9,752 nt of DNA, taken from contig JBNKDD010000214.1 of NCBI GenBank assembly GCA_050288085.1, forward strand, positions 1 through 9,752, given 5' to 3'. This document shows positions 1 through 6,750 of the stretch, in pieces (within the stretch, counting starts at the first letter, position 1; each line of letters begins with the position of its first letter). This DNA comes from JBNKDD01 sp050288085. Its GTDB lineage: Bacteria > Chloroflexota > Anaerolineae > Aggregatilineales > UBA3940. The notes under the pieces are model-generated. The model searched no databases and was not told where the DNA came from. It was given only the letters and a program-made list of their open reading frames with translations. A program made the position numbers and the translations under genes.

Positions 1-366
1 GCCTATCAACAGGGCATGACATTGTTCATCTTCCCAGCCTGCGATTTTTAAGATGTCCCATCCGATATACATCGTCTTCAAGAAATTGACAATGCGATTA
101 GGTTGCAGATGTGGCACCAGGGCAATCAAATACCAATCACCATCCATATCAGCTATTTCGGGGTCTTTATCTTCTAAGTCTTCTTCATCAATACGTAGAT
201 CTTCGAAAATCTCTTTTGTTTGTTCAGAAGCTTCATTAAAGACCTTAACAGCATGTTGATGTAACAAGTCACGCCGATATTCACCGTTCACAAATACCAC
301 CGACTCCAGATAGTCATGAAACCCGGCAAGATCCATTGTGTAAGTAACCAACCCCAATATACTCAT
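1..366 (-). CDS. Small acidic protein of unknown function, 3' end cut by window edge
   Basis: The minus strand is open from an ATG at 366 to the left edge, giving 122 codons without a stop, so the C-terminus is missing. I do not recognise the family. Visible features are a predicted soluble protein without signal peptide or membrane segment, a very acidic stretch at residues 52-77 (motif EEDLEDKDPE at 61-70), and a Trp/hydrophobic C-terminal part containing GDWYLIALVPHL (76-87) and a GWD/GWED pair at 102-113. Start choice: AGGG at 376-379 lies 9 bases upstream of the ATG and AAGGA lies slightly further out. The gene begins 31 bases after the stop of the lipoprotein gene on the same strand, so the two are probably co-transcribed. 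Cytoplasmic location is inferred from the lack of a signal. No function is assigned. Confidence 0.72.
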   Translation of the reverse strand, partial: MSILGLVTYTMDLAGFHDYLESVVFVNGEYRRDLLHQHAVKVFNEASEQTKEIFEDLRIDEEDLEDKDPEIADMDGDWYLIALVPHLQPNRIVNFLKTMYIGWDILKIAGWEDEQCHALLIG

Positions 367-397
367 TCAATGTATCCCTATCCTTCTGAACAGTGGC

Positions 398-1186
398 TTA
401 GTCCACCTGTATCCAGATCAGCGAGACGAAGACCTCGTTGATATCTGATACGCGGAACCGGTATCCCCCAACCTCAATAGTATCCCCTATGTGGACGGTC
501 CCTTCCCAGGTTTCTGATTGTCCCTCTGGCACAATCTTTAATTCTGCTGCTGGTCCTTCCTCCACTGCCTCACCATTCATGTCGCTGTATTCTTCAATCC
601 AAAAAGAGTCACCAGATTCAATGGTGCCAAACTCAGAACTGGATTGTCTCTCATAATACACATCGACGACTTGCTCACCGGGTAAGCGATTATAGGGGCT
701 AGTTATACACGATGCGGTGATCCCCTCCGGGCTTGACAACTGGCCGCTTATCGCAGCCGCTACCCCGCCGTCTTTAATATCTACGATTCGTATCAGATAA
801 CCGGCAAACTCAATGCTATCGTCGATGTAAACAGTCCTTCCATGAGCGCTGTAGCACAGGTCATTGGAAATCCACAGAGTGGCCTGCCATTCTTTAGTAG
901 ATTGATCGGACCAGATATTTCCTGTCCCGATCGAAAGGCCCTCGGCTATTTCACCGTCAAGGCCCTCAGTGAGAAGGTGTAGGGTTTCGCCCGGCAGCGC
1001 TTCATAATCATCTAAATCGATCAAAACTAGCTTAATGGGGGGGACGCTAACCGGTGTACTGGTTGGTGGGCTGATAGCTGTGGGTGTTGCTTGAGTAGAA
1101 CACGCACACATAGAAATCATGACGGTTCCTATCAGGAAAGCCGCCATAGTGATAAGCTGCAATCGTTGTCTGGAAAACTCAATCAT
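398..1186 (-). CDS. Secreted lipoprotein with two tandem related domains
   Basis: This is a 262-residue protein with a lipoprotein-type N-terminus: a basic start (R6, R8), a hydrophobic core at 11-26, then Cys27 and Cys29. Cys29, after Ala28, is the more likely lipidation site, although the lipobox is imperfect. A Thr/Pro/Ser-rich linker (about 31-50) follows, as is common in Chloroflexota lipoproteins. The rest is an internal duplication: TVYIDDSIEFAGY (118-130) matches TVHIGDTIEVGGY (230-242), each followed by a hydrophobic strand with R-x-x-D-I, and each unit opens with LPGE (64 and 168). This suggests two similar beta-rich domains displayed outside the membrane. Ligand and role are unknown. 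The start is supported by GGGAGGGG at 1192-1199, five bases before the ATG. A run of seven C residues on the coding strand encodes Val48-Pro49-Pro50, exactly at the end of the linker. Confidence 0.85.
   Translation of the reverse strand: MIEFSRQRLQLITMAAFLIGTVMISMCACSTQATPTAISPPTSTPVSVPPIKLVLIDLDDYEALPGETLHLLTEGLDGEIAEGLSIGTGNIWSDQSTKEWQATLWISNDLCYSAHGRTVYIDDSIEFAGYLIRIVDIKDGGVAAAISGQLSSPEGITASCITSPYNRLPGEQVVDVYYERQSSSEFGTIESGDSFWIEEYSDMNGEAVEEGPAAELKIVPEGQSETWEGTVHIGDTIEVGGYRFRVSDINEVFVSLIWIQVD
1037..1043 (-). repeat. C7 homopolymer in the lipoprotein coding sequence
   Basis: Seven consecutive G on the plus strand are seven C on the coding strand, spanning the codons for Val48, Pro49 and Pro50 of the lipoprotein. 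A one-base slip here would frameshift the protein just after its linker and abolish both domains. Whether it actually varies cannot be seen from one sequence. Confidence 0.9.
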
Positions 1187-1216
1187 TCAATCCCCTCCCG
1201 GTGTTGGGCTATATTT

Positions 1217-1222
1217 ATTATA
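1217..1222 (-). promoter_or_regulatory. Candidate -10 element for the lipoprotein gene
   Basis: The minus strand reads TATAAT exactly, inside an A/T-rich stretch (1211-1226) about 31 bases upstream of the lipoprotein ATG. No convincing -35 hexamer lies 16-18 bases further upstream; that position falls on G/C-rich sequence next to a G8 run. It is either a -10-dependent promoter or chance in A/T-rich DNA. Confidence 0.4.
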
Positions 1223-1244
1223 TATTGCCTTGTTGAAATAGGCC

Positions 1245-1252
1245 GGGGGGGG
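1245..1252. repeat. G8 homopolymer upstream of the lipoprotein promoter
   Basis: Eight consecutive G on the plus strand (C8 on the lipoprotein's coding strand) sit immediately upstream of the expected -35 position for the TATAAT at 1217-1222. Length changes here would not alter -10/-35 spacing, because the tract is outside it, but could shift upstream elements. Confidence 0.85.
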
Positions 1253-1274
1253 ATTCTAGAATGTACGAACGACT

Positions 1275-1317
1275 TAGCCGCGAAGTTTATGGCGACCGAA
1301 GGTCGTACCGGCGGCTA
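1275..1317. repeat. Nested inverted repeat in the hydrolase/lipoprotein gap
   Basis: An outer 7-bp inverted repeat (TAGCCGC at 1275-1281 with GCGGCTA at 1311-1317) encloses an inner 5-bp hairpin (CGACC at 1293-1297, loop GAA, GGTCG at 1301-1305). The interior is asymmetric: 11 bases on one side and 5 on the other. There is no T-run directly after the stem, so it is not a textbook intrinsic terminator, though it lies just past the 3' end of the hydrolase gene. It could be an mRNA 3'-end structure or a dispersed palindromic element; the sequence alone does not decide. Confidence 0.5.
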
Positions 1318-1347
1318 TTTCTGACAACTTGTTTGTAGCCTAGATTC

Positions 1348-2061
1348 TCACCTCACAGCATCCAACTGACCCAGAAACAACCGGATCGCCCCGACGAAAC
1401 GCTCATAGCTGGGCAGGCGCAGATCGTGCCCGGAGCCGGTGAACACCACGTTCATCGCCACCGGGAAGGCGTGTAGATAGCGCTCCGCTTCAGCAGGGCT
1501 AAGTTCCGAGTCAGCTTGATCACCCCGCATCACCAGCACCGGGCAGCCGACATTCTCCAACCGGTCCCACAGTTCGACCGCTTCTGACTCGGATTGGAGG
1601 GCTTCCAACAGGTGAAAGTCGATATCGTCGTCCGGCAGCGAGTATAGAGTCTGCTCGATCCATTCCGGTGGTAGGAGGGGGTAACGGGCCGGGTGATCGG
1701 CGATGATCAGCCCATTGAGCCGGGCCGCGTGCCGGATTGCATAACCCAGTGCAAAAGCCGTCCCCACCGATACCCCCAGCAGGCAGAAATCCTCCAGGCG
1801 GAGATGCTCGATCACCGCCCGGAGATCCGAAACCTGGTCTTCAAAGGTATAGCCGGTCGGGGGTGTATCACTCTTCCCGCGACCGCGCAAACTGACCGCC
1901 ACACACCGACGCGGAGCCAGCGCCATAATCTCGTTCAGATAATCTTCCGCCCGCCCAAACATCCCCGGCACGATCACGAGCGGAACCATCGACGGGTCGG
2001 TATCACCCTCGCCGCTGTCGATGTAGTCTATCCGCACGCCTTTGTTATCAACTCGTGCCAC
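1348..2061 (-). CDS. Alpha/beta-fold hydrolase
   Basis: This 237-residue protein (from GTG at 2061) is a single-domain serine hydrolase of the alpha/beta superfamily, broadly in the MenH/enol-lactonase/esterase group. Visible motifs: oxyanion-hole strand PGMFG (32-36), GRGKS loop (60-64), nucleophile elbow GVSVG with Ser98, an acid loop RGDQAD in which Asp184 is the likely catalytic acid, and GSGHD with His212. The cap region (about 125-170) is short and acidic. The substrate cannot be predicted. Start: a GTG at 2079 would add six residues but has no ribosome-binding site, whereas AGGAG at 2069-2073 sits seven bases before the GTG at 2061. It follows the KimA-type transporter gene by 29 bases on the same strand, so co-transcription is likely, but I know of no functional link between the two families. 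The protein is cytoplasmic, having no signal peptide. Confidence 0.9.
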   Translation of the reverse strand: MARVDNKGVRIDYIDSGEGDTDPSMVPLVIVPGMFGRAEDYLNEIMALAPRRCVAVSLRGRGKSDTPPTGYTFEDQVSDLRAVIEHLRLEDFCLLGVSVGTAFALGYAIRHAARLNGLIIADHPARYPLLPPEWIEQTLYSLPDDDIDFHLLEALQSESEAVELWDRLENVGCPVLVMRGDQADSELSPAEAERYLHAFPVAMNVVFTGSGHDLRLPSYERFVGAIRLFLGQLDAVR

Positions 2062-2068
2062 GTTTCTG

Positions 2069-2073
2069 CTCCT
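2069..2073 (-). promoter_or_regulatory. Ribosome-binding site deciding the hydrolase start
   Basis: The coding strand reads AGGAG here, seven bases upstream of the GTG at 2061. It lies inside the longer reading frame that would begin at 2079, and so argues for the shorter protein. Confidence 0.6.
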
Positions 2074-2090
2074 GCTCACTATTTCTACAT

Positions 2091-4034
2091 TTATTTTATG
2101 GTTGCACCCGGCAGCGCCTCTGATCTCTGGTGCTGAATCTGGTAAGGCACCTGCGTGACCGCCACCCGTCCCAAACCGGTCAGTGCCACATTAAAGATAA
2201 AGGCGCTGTTCTGATGTAAAACCTGTTCCCAGAAACTCTGCATCGCCAGGTGACCCATGATGATATGCACAAACGAGTCGGGATCGGCTTCTAACAGGTC
2301 GCGGATGTAATCCCGGATCGGGGCCGCCAGGTGCCGGTACGGCGACGGGATCACCACCAGTTCGCCCTCTCCGATCACCCGCTGCCAATCTTGCTGGATC
2401 TGTTCTGCTTTATCCGGGTTAACGGCGATATGAACCGCCCGCCAGGGATGCCCCAACGACCGCGCGAAGTTTACCATCCTGACCGTCCCCCCGTGAATCC
2501 CATCCACCAGGATCACAGTCTGAATATTGCGCGGCGCGATATTCTCCAGGGTTCGACCGGTTCTCAGCCCGGCAGCCACATCTTTATAATGGCTGTGAAT
2601 ACGGAAGAAGATCAACACCAGGGTCGGGATCAGCAGTACTACAAACCACGCCCCGGAGGCAAATTTCGTCACCGCAAAGATGATCATCACCACGCCGGTA
2701 CACAGCGCCCCGAAACCGCTGAGCACCATTTTATACCACCAGCCCTTATCATATTCCAGGATGGTTTCGCGTCCCTGAACCGTTTCACCCGGTTCGATCT
2801 GCCCCAATTTCCGCAGGTGAACGACCATCCCCGCCTGTGAAATCGTGAAGCTCAGGAATACGCCGACCGCATACAGCGGGATCAGGGCGGTCGTCCGGGC
2901 ATTCGATACGATCACCAGCAGCGAGGCCAGCGCCGCCAGCCCGACGATCCCCCACGAGAACACCAACCGGTTGCCCCGGTAAGTGAGCTGCCGGGGCAGA
3001 AAGCCGTCACCGGCTTGCAGTGCCGCCAACCGGGGGAAGTCGGCAAAGCTGGTATTAGCCGCCATGATCAGGATCAGCGTCGTACCCGCCAGCGTCAGCA
3101 GGTAGAACGGACTGTCCGGTTTGTAGATCGTCCGGGCCAGTTGTGAGATCACCGTCTCGGTTTCGCTGGGTAATGCCTGCACCTGATGGGCCAGCAGCGT
3201 GAGTCCCAGGAACAGCGTGATCAGGATGCCGCTCATCCAGATCAGGGTGGTGGCGGCGTTGTGGCTGCGCGGCTCTTTGAAGGCCGTGATCCCGTTTGAG
3301 ATCGCCTCGATCCCGGTCAGCGCCGTACAGCCGCTCGAAAAAGCCCGCAGGATCAGGAACAGCGTCAGCGGCGCAAGTGCCGACTCGACTGCCTCCACCC
3401 CGGTGACGACCGGCAGAGTCCCGGAGAAATACCGCACCGCTCCAACGATCAGCATCGTGAACATCATCCCCAGGAAGAAATAGGTCGGGATAGCGAAGAC
3501 GGTTCCGCTTTCCCTCACACCGCGCAGGTTGATCATCGTGATCAGCACGATCATACCTACAGCCAGGTAGACCCGGAAGGGCAGCAGTTCCGGGAAAGCC
3601 GACGTGATTTGCGCCACGCCCGCTGAGATACTGACCGCCACCGTCAGGATATAGTCGGTCAGCAGCGCCGCCCCGGCGATCAGGGCCGGGATTTCGCCGA
3701 AATTATCGCGGGCCACGATATACGCCCCGCCGCCGTTTGGATAGGCGTGAATCGTCTGCCGGTACGAGATCGTGACGATCACGATCAGGACCGCAATCGC
3801 AATCGCCAGCGGAATTGATAGACCGAGGATGGCGGCTCCACTCCCGGCCAGCGCCAGAATGATCAGGATTTCTTCGGTCGCATAGGCGGTGGATGACAGC
3901 GCATCCGAAGCAAAAACCGCCAACCCGACCGGTTTACTCACGGTTTGGTGGGAGAGCGCTTTTGTTTCCAGCGGCCTCCCGATAAAGAATGTAGATAATG
4001 AAGGACGAGCTTCTACAGCTTCATCTGATGACAT
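2091..4034 (-). CDS. kimA: KimA-type APC-superfamily potassium transporter
   Basis: This 647-residue inner-membrane protein has about 12 membrane segments (roughly 36-480) and a C-terminal cytosolic domain (about 500-647). It matches the KimA (YdaO) family, high-affinity K+/H+ symporters of the APC superfamily; B. subtilis KimA is about 607 residues. N-terminal signatures are IGRPL (18-22) and FASDALSSTAYATEE (41-55). Residues that I align from memory with the KimA K+ and proton pathway are all present: Asp44, Tyr51, Asp127, Tyr128, Thr131, Ser135, Thr240, Glu243 and Tyr388. The cytosolic tail carries PSPYRHL (563-569) and an LHQNSA motif resembling the LHNQTA of the family. In Firmicutes the family is controlled by c-di-AMP; I see no ydaO riboswitch upstream. 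A TTG at 4061 would add nine residues, but neither start has a good ribosome site; I chose the ATG because it fits the family's N-terminus better. The general label amino-acid permease is the alternative. Confidence 0.88.
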   Translation of the reverse strand: MSSDEAVEARPSLSTFFIGRPLETKALSHQTVSKPVGLAVFASDALSSTAYATEEILIILALAGSGAAILGLSIPLAIAIAVLIVIVTISYRQTIHAYPNGGGAYIVARDNFGEIPALIAGAALLTDYILTVAVSISAGVAQITSAFPELLPFRVYLAVGMIVLITMINLRGVRESGTVFAIPTYFFLGMMFTMLIVGAVRYFSGTLPVVTGVEAVESALAPLTLFLILRAFSSGCTALTGIEAISNGITAFKEPRSHNAATTLIWMSGILITLFLGLTLLAHQVQALPSETETVISQLARTIYKPDSPFYLLTLAGTTLILIMAANTSFADFPRLAALQAGDGFLPRQLTYRGNRLVFSWGIVGLAALASLLVIVSNARTTALIPLYAVGVFLSFTISQAGMVVHLRKLGQIEPGETVQGRETILEYDKGWWYKMVLSGFGALCTGVVMIIFAVTKFASGAWFVVLLIPTLVLIFFRIHSHYKDVAAGLRTGRTLENIAPRNIQTVILVDGIHGGTVRMVNFARSLGHPWRAVHIAVNPDKAEQIQQDWQRVIGEGELVVIPSPYRHLAAPIRDYIRDLLEADPDSFVHIIMGHLAMQSFWEQVLHQNSAFIFNVALTGLGRVAVTQVPYQIQHQRSEALPGATIK

Positions 4035-4200
4035 ATTTTTTTCTAGGTTACCTGCAACCAAAATAAATAACGTTGACGTTAGATTCTATTCTGATCTTCG
4101 CGCAAATGCTATAGTGACCGGGCACAATCAAACGGACATTCCTTTTTGAGTTACACTATGAACAAGGTGTTATTTAGTTTTGAAGCCTGGAATAGCTTCC
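4035..4200. other. Divergent intergenic region between kimA-like and polysaccharide genes
   Basis: This 166-base A/T-rich gap must hold divergent promoters for the minus-strand transporter operon and the plus-strand polysaccharide operon. It holds a short palindrome, AACGT-TG-ACGTT at 4069-4080, which could be an operator half-site pair but is short enough to be chance. I found no -35/-10 pair of good quality on either strand: TTGACG at 4073 and TTGAGT at 4146 lack matching -10 hexamers at 16-18 bases. No c-di-AMP riboswitch pattern was recognisable. Confidence 0.4.
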
Positions 4201-5331
4201 ATGAAAACCCACATTCTACACATCATCGGGGCAATGAACCGAGGCGGAGTCGAGACCTGGCTGATGCACATCCTCCGCCACATCGACCGTGACCGCTTCC
4301 AGGTCGATTTCCTGGTTCACACCGATCAACCGGCAGCCTACGACGACGAAGTCCGCTCACTCGGATCGGCGATCTTTCCCTGCCCGGAGCACAACCGCCC
4401 GCTGGCCTATGCCCGCGCCTTTAAGCAGATCATCCACGAGCACGGCCCGATCCATGTGATTCACAGCCACGTCCATCATTATTCCGGCTACATCATGCGG
4501 TTGGCCTATCAGGCCGGGATTCCAATCCGGTTGGCCCATGCCCACACCGATACCTCCGCGAAGGATCAACTGGCTTCTTTGCCCCGCCGCTTATACATGC
4601 AGTTAATGCGCTCCTGGATACATCGCTATGCGACCGGTGGACTGGCAGCCAGCCAACAGGCAGCAGCCGCTTTGCTGGGCGCAGATTGGCAATCCGATCC
4701 CCGATTTCGGGTATTTTATTACAGCATCGATTTTGATCCTTTCCGCCAGGGCCGTCAGGCCGTGCGGGTCGAATTCGGAATCCCGCCGGATGCTTTTGTC
4801 ATCGGTCATGTCGGGCGCTTCAGTCCGATGAAGAACCATGCTCTATTACTCGATATTGCGGCAGAGATGGCTCAACGCGATCCTACCGCCCGTCTGTTAT
4901 TGGTCGGGGATGGGCCGCTCCGCCCGGAGATCGAGCAGCAGGCCCGCCAACGCGGTTTGTCCGACGTGGTGATCTTCGCCGGGCTGCGTGCCGATGTGCC
5001 CCGCCTGCTTTCCGGCGCAATGGATGTATTTGTCATGCCCTCATTTTACGAGGGACTCCCCATCACCGTGATCGAAGCGCAGGCCGCCGGGCTTCCCTAC
5101 CTGCTGTCCGACACCATCACGGGCGAGGTTGATCTGATCGACTCCCTATCGCTTGGCCGACTCTCGCCCTCGCAGCTTGCGTCGATCTGGCTCGATAAAC
5201 TATTGCCGGTCAAGGACACCGCGCCGGGCATCGACCAGGCTGGGGCGCTTGCTATAATGGAGGAAAGTGCATTTAATATTACGACAAGCGTCCGAGAACT
5301 AGAGGGGATTTATGCAGCACAGCCGGGTTAG
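4201..5331 (+). CDS. GT4 glycosyltransferase, EpsF-like
   Basis: This 376-residue GT-B-fold retaining glycosyltransferase (GT4) would act on the cytoplasmic membrane face, transferring a sugar from a nucleotide-sugar donor to a lipid-linked repeat unit. Motifs: N-terminal glycine-rich acceptor loop MNRGGVE (12-18); a His-rich segment IHVIHSHVHHY (84-94); donor-domain GRFSPMKNH (205-213) with Arg206 and Lys211 in the phosphate-binding position; LVGDGPL (234-240); and the family EX7E motif as Glu284 and Glu292 in YEGLPITVIEAQ. The C-terminal SDTITGEVDLIDSLSL segment (303-318) is typical of EpsF-like exopolysaccharide transferases as I remember them. A TTG at 4180 would add seven residues; the ATG at 4201 starts right at the first beta strand and is preferred, although its ribosome site is weak. 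It is the first gene of a three-gene operon and overlaps the polymerase gene by 20 bases. The sugar specificity is unknown. Confidence 0.9.
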   Translation: MKTHILHIIGAMNRGGVETWLMHILRHIDRDRFQVDFLVHTDQPAAYDDEVRSLGSAIFPCPEHNRPLAYARAFKQIIHEHGPIHVIHSHVHHYSGYIMRLAYQAGIPIRLAHAHTDTSAKDQLASLPRRLYMQLMRSWIHRYATGGLAASQQAAAALLGADWQSDPRFRVFYYSIDFDPFRQGRQAVRVEFGIPPDAFVIGHVGRFSPMKNHALLLDIAAEMAQRDPTARLLLVGDGPLRPEIEQQARQRGLSDVVIFAGLRADVPRLLSGAMDVFVMPSFYEGLPITVIEAQAAGLPYLLSDTITGEVDLIDSLSLGRLSPSQLASIWLDKLLPVKDTAPGIDQAGALAIMEESAFNITTSVRELEGIYAAQPG

Positions 5332-6748
5332 ATTATCAGACCGAAGCAAGCGCTGGGTGATCATCTTTCTGGATGCAACCACCCTGGTTGTGCTGGGGAT
5401 TATCAATCCGTTCCTGCACAACTTCCGGCCCGATTCGGCAATATACGGCTTATCCCTGCTGCTGCTGCTATCTTTCGTCTGGGTCGTCTGGTCGTGGTGG
5501 CTGTTGAAGCGCAGTCTTTTTGATCCCTATATCTTGTTCCTGTTCTCGATGATGGCCTTCAACGCCGGGCACGCTATCCTGCAAGTGTTCGGCCTCAATG
5601 AGATCGGCCCGCTTGATGGTAAGTTTCTCCAAACCACGGTGATCGAGACCCTGTTTCTGGTGGCCGTGAGCTTGTTGACCTTCCATCTTGGCGGGGTGCT
5701 GGCCGTCTCCAGCCATCCCGACCCGAAACCCGATTCCGAACCGGCCAGCACCCGGGCCATTCGGATTGTTGGTTGGGTGCTGATAGTCATCTCTTTTCCC
5801 TTTTCACTGCTCGCTATCCGCGATGCACTCCTGATCGTGTTGGCGGGTGGCTACGCCAGTCTTTTCCAGCAGGAAGCCGATATCGGGATCGCGGCAGGCC
5901 CGCAAATTCTGGCAAGCTTCCTGGTTCCGGGGGCTTTGTTCCTGCTGTCAGGCAGCAAAGACCGCCGGGCCGACATTATCGTTTCGGCCATTGTGGTTGT
6001 CAGTTATGCCCTTGTCCAGTTGTTTCTGGGGCGGCGGAGTGTGGCCGCCCTGTCGTTGGTGGCTTATGCCTGGTTGTGGCACCGCCGGATTCGGCCCCTT
6101 TCGGCCTCGCCGTTGATGGGTGTGCTGCTGGTGATATTGTTCGTGACAATGCCGCTCGTCCGGGCGATCCGCAACCTGCCCGGCCAGGAGCGGTTGAGCG
6201 CCGCTTATATGGTTGAGGTGTTTTTCTCCATCGAAAATCCGACGGTGGCGGCAGTTCATGAAGTTGGCTCATCGATGCAGACCATCGCCTATACCCTGGA
6301 ATTTGTCCCCTACATCCGGGCTTATGAGTATGGTGCAGGCTACGGTTATGCGCTCCTGGCGTTGATCCCCAACCTGTTCTGGGACATTCACCCGGCGGTT
6401 GTCAATCAGCCCAGCCGCTGGTTAGTGCAGACGGTTGCCCCATTCCTGGCAGCACAGGGGGGCGGATTGGGCTATTCTCTGATTGCCGAAGCTTACCTGA
6501 ATTTTGGCTGGTTCGGGGCCCCGATCGTTGTCGGCGTGATCGGCTTTTTATATGCGAAGCTGGTCTTATGGGGCGACCGGTCAGACCGGCCCGCCCGGTT
6601 GGCGATGCTGGCCGCATTCCTGAGCTTCTTCCTGATGTATGCCCGCAGCGATGCGACCGGTATTTTGCGCTTCCTGGTCTGGTATTCACTGCTGCCCTAT
6701 CTGGCGGTGCAGGTGCTGACCCGGCGATCAAGGAGGAGAACGGCCTGA
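5312..6748 (+). CDS. Wzy-like oligosaccharide repeat-unit polymerase
   Basis: This 478-residue polytopic inner-membrane protein has about 11-12 hydrophobic segments, among them 14-35, 44-66, 71-91, 107-131, 150-175, 198-213, 221-239, 243-257, 268-284, 402-420 and 430-444. Family features are a GRRS motif (240-243) after a membrane segment and a large outward-facing region (about 285-400) with YGAGYGYALLALIPN (340-354) and GGGLGYSLIAEAYLNFGWFG (383-402). These match O-antigen/oligosaccharide repeat-unit polymerases of the Wzy type, which join undecaprenyl-linked repeat units on the outer face of the membrane. The start is supported by GAGGGG at 5302-5307, four bases from the ATG and inside the preceding gene, so translation is probably coupled. 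The flanking glycosyltransferases support the assignment. A ligase of the WaaL type is a possible alternative; sequence identity in such proteins is always low. Confidence 0.83.
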   Translation: MQHSRVRLSDRSKRWVIIFLDATTLVVLGIINPFLHNFRPDSAIYGLSLLLLLSFVWVVWSWWLLKRSLFDPYILFLFSMMAFNAGHAILQVFGLNEIGPLDGKFLQTTVIETLFLVAVSLLTFHLGGVLAVSSHPDPKPDSEPASTRAIRIVGWVLIVISFPFSLLAIRDALLIVLAGGYASLFQQEADIGIAAGPQILASFLVPGALFLLSGSKDRRADIIVSAIVVVSYALVQLFLGRRSVAALSLVAYAWLWHRRIRPLSASPLMGVLLVILFVTMPLVRAIRNLPGQERLSAAYMVEVFFSIENPTVAAVHEVGSSMQTIAYTLEFVPYIRAYEYGAGYGYALLALIPNLFWDIHPAVVNQPSRWLVQTVAPFLAAQGGGLGYSLIAEAYLNFGWFGAPIVVGVIGFLYAKLVLWGDRSDRPARLAMLAAFLSFFLMYARSDATGILRFLVWYSLLPYLAVQVLTRRSRRRTA

Positions 6749-6750
6749 CC

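Noticed and set aside
438..656. Plus-strand frame opposite the lipoprotein gene
   Set aside because: It is an antisense shadow; the minus-strand gene has signal peptide, linker and duplicated domains.
1261..1330. A tRNA gene suggested by the stems at 1275-1317
   Set aside because: There is no T-loop consensus, no anticodon-arm geometry and no acceptor stem; the inner hairpin has a three-base loop.
1693..2840. Plus-strand open frames opposite the hydrolase and transporter genes (1693-2136, 2331-2840)
   Set aside because: They are antisense to well-supported genes, have Pro/His/Arg-rich low-sense content, and show no motif.
4035..4200. c-di-AMP (ydaO-type) riboswitch upstream of the KimA-type gene
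   Set aside because: I searched by eye for the conserved riboswitch core on the minus strand and saw no matching pattern, and the leader is short. A covariance-model search would be decisive.
5773..6216. 147-codon plus-strand open frame inside the polymerase gene
   Set aside because: It is out of frame with a clear polytopic membrane protein, rich in Arg, Gly and Pro as expected for a shifted frame in G+C-rich DNA, and has no ribosome site.
6568..6750. Upstream extension of the second GT4 gene into the polymerase gene
   Set aside because: The added residues are Pro/Arg-rich and unlike any GT4 N-terminus, and the ATG at 6751 starts at the expected first beta strand, just after the polymerase stop.
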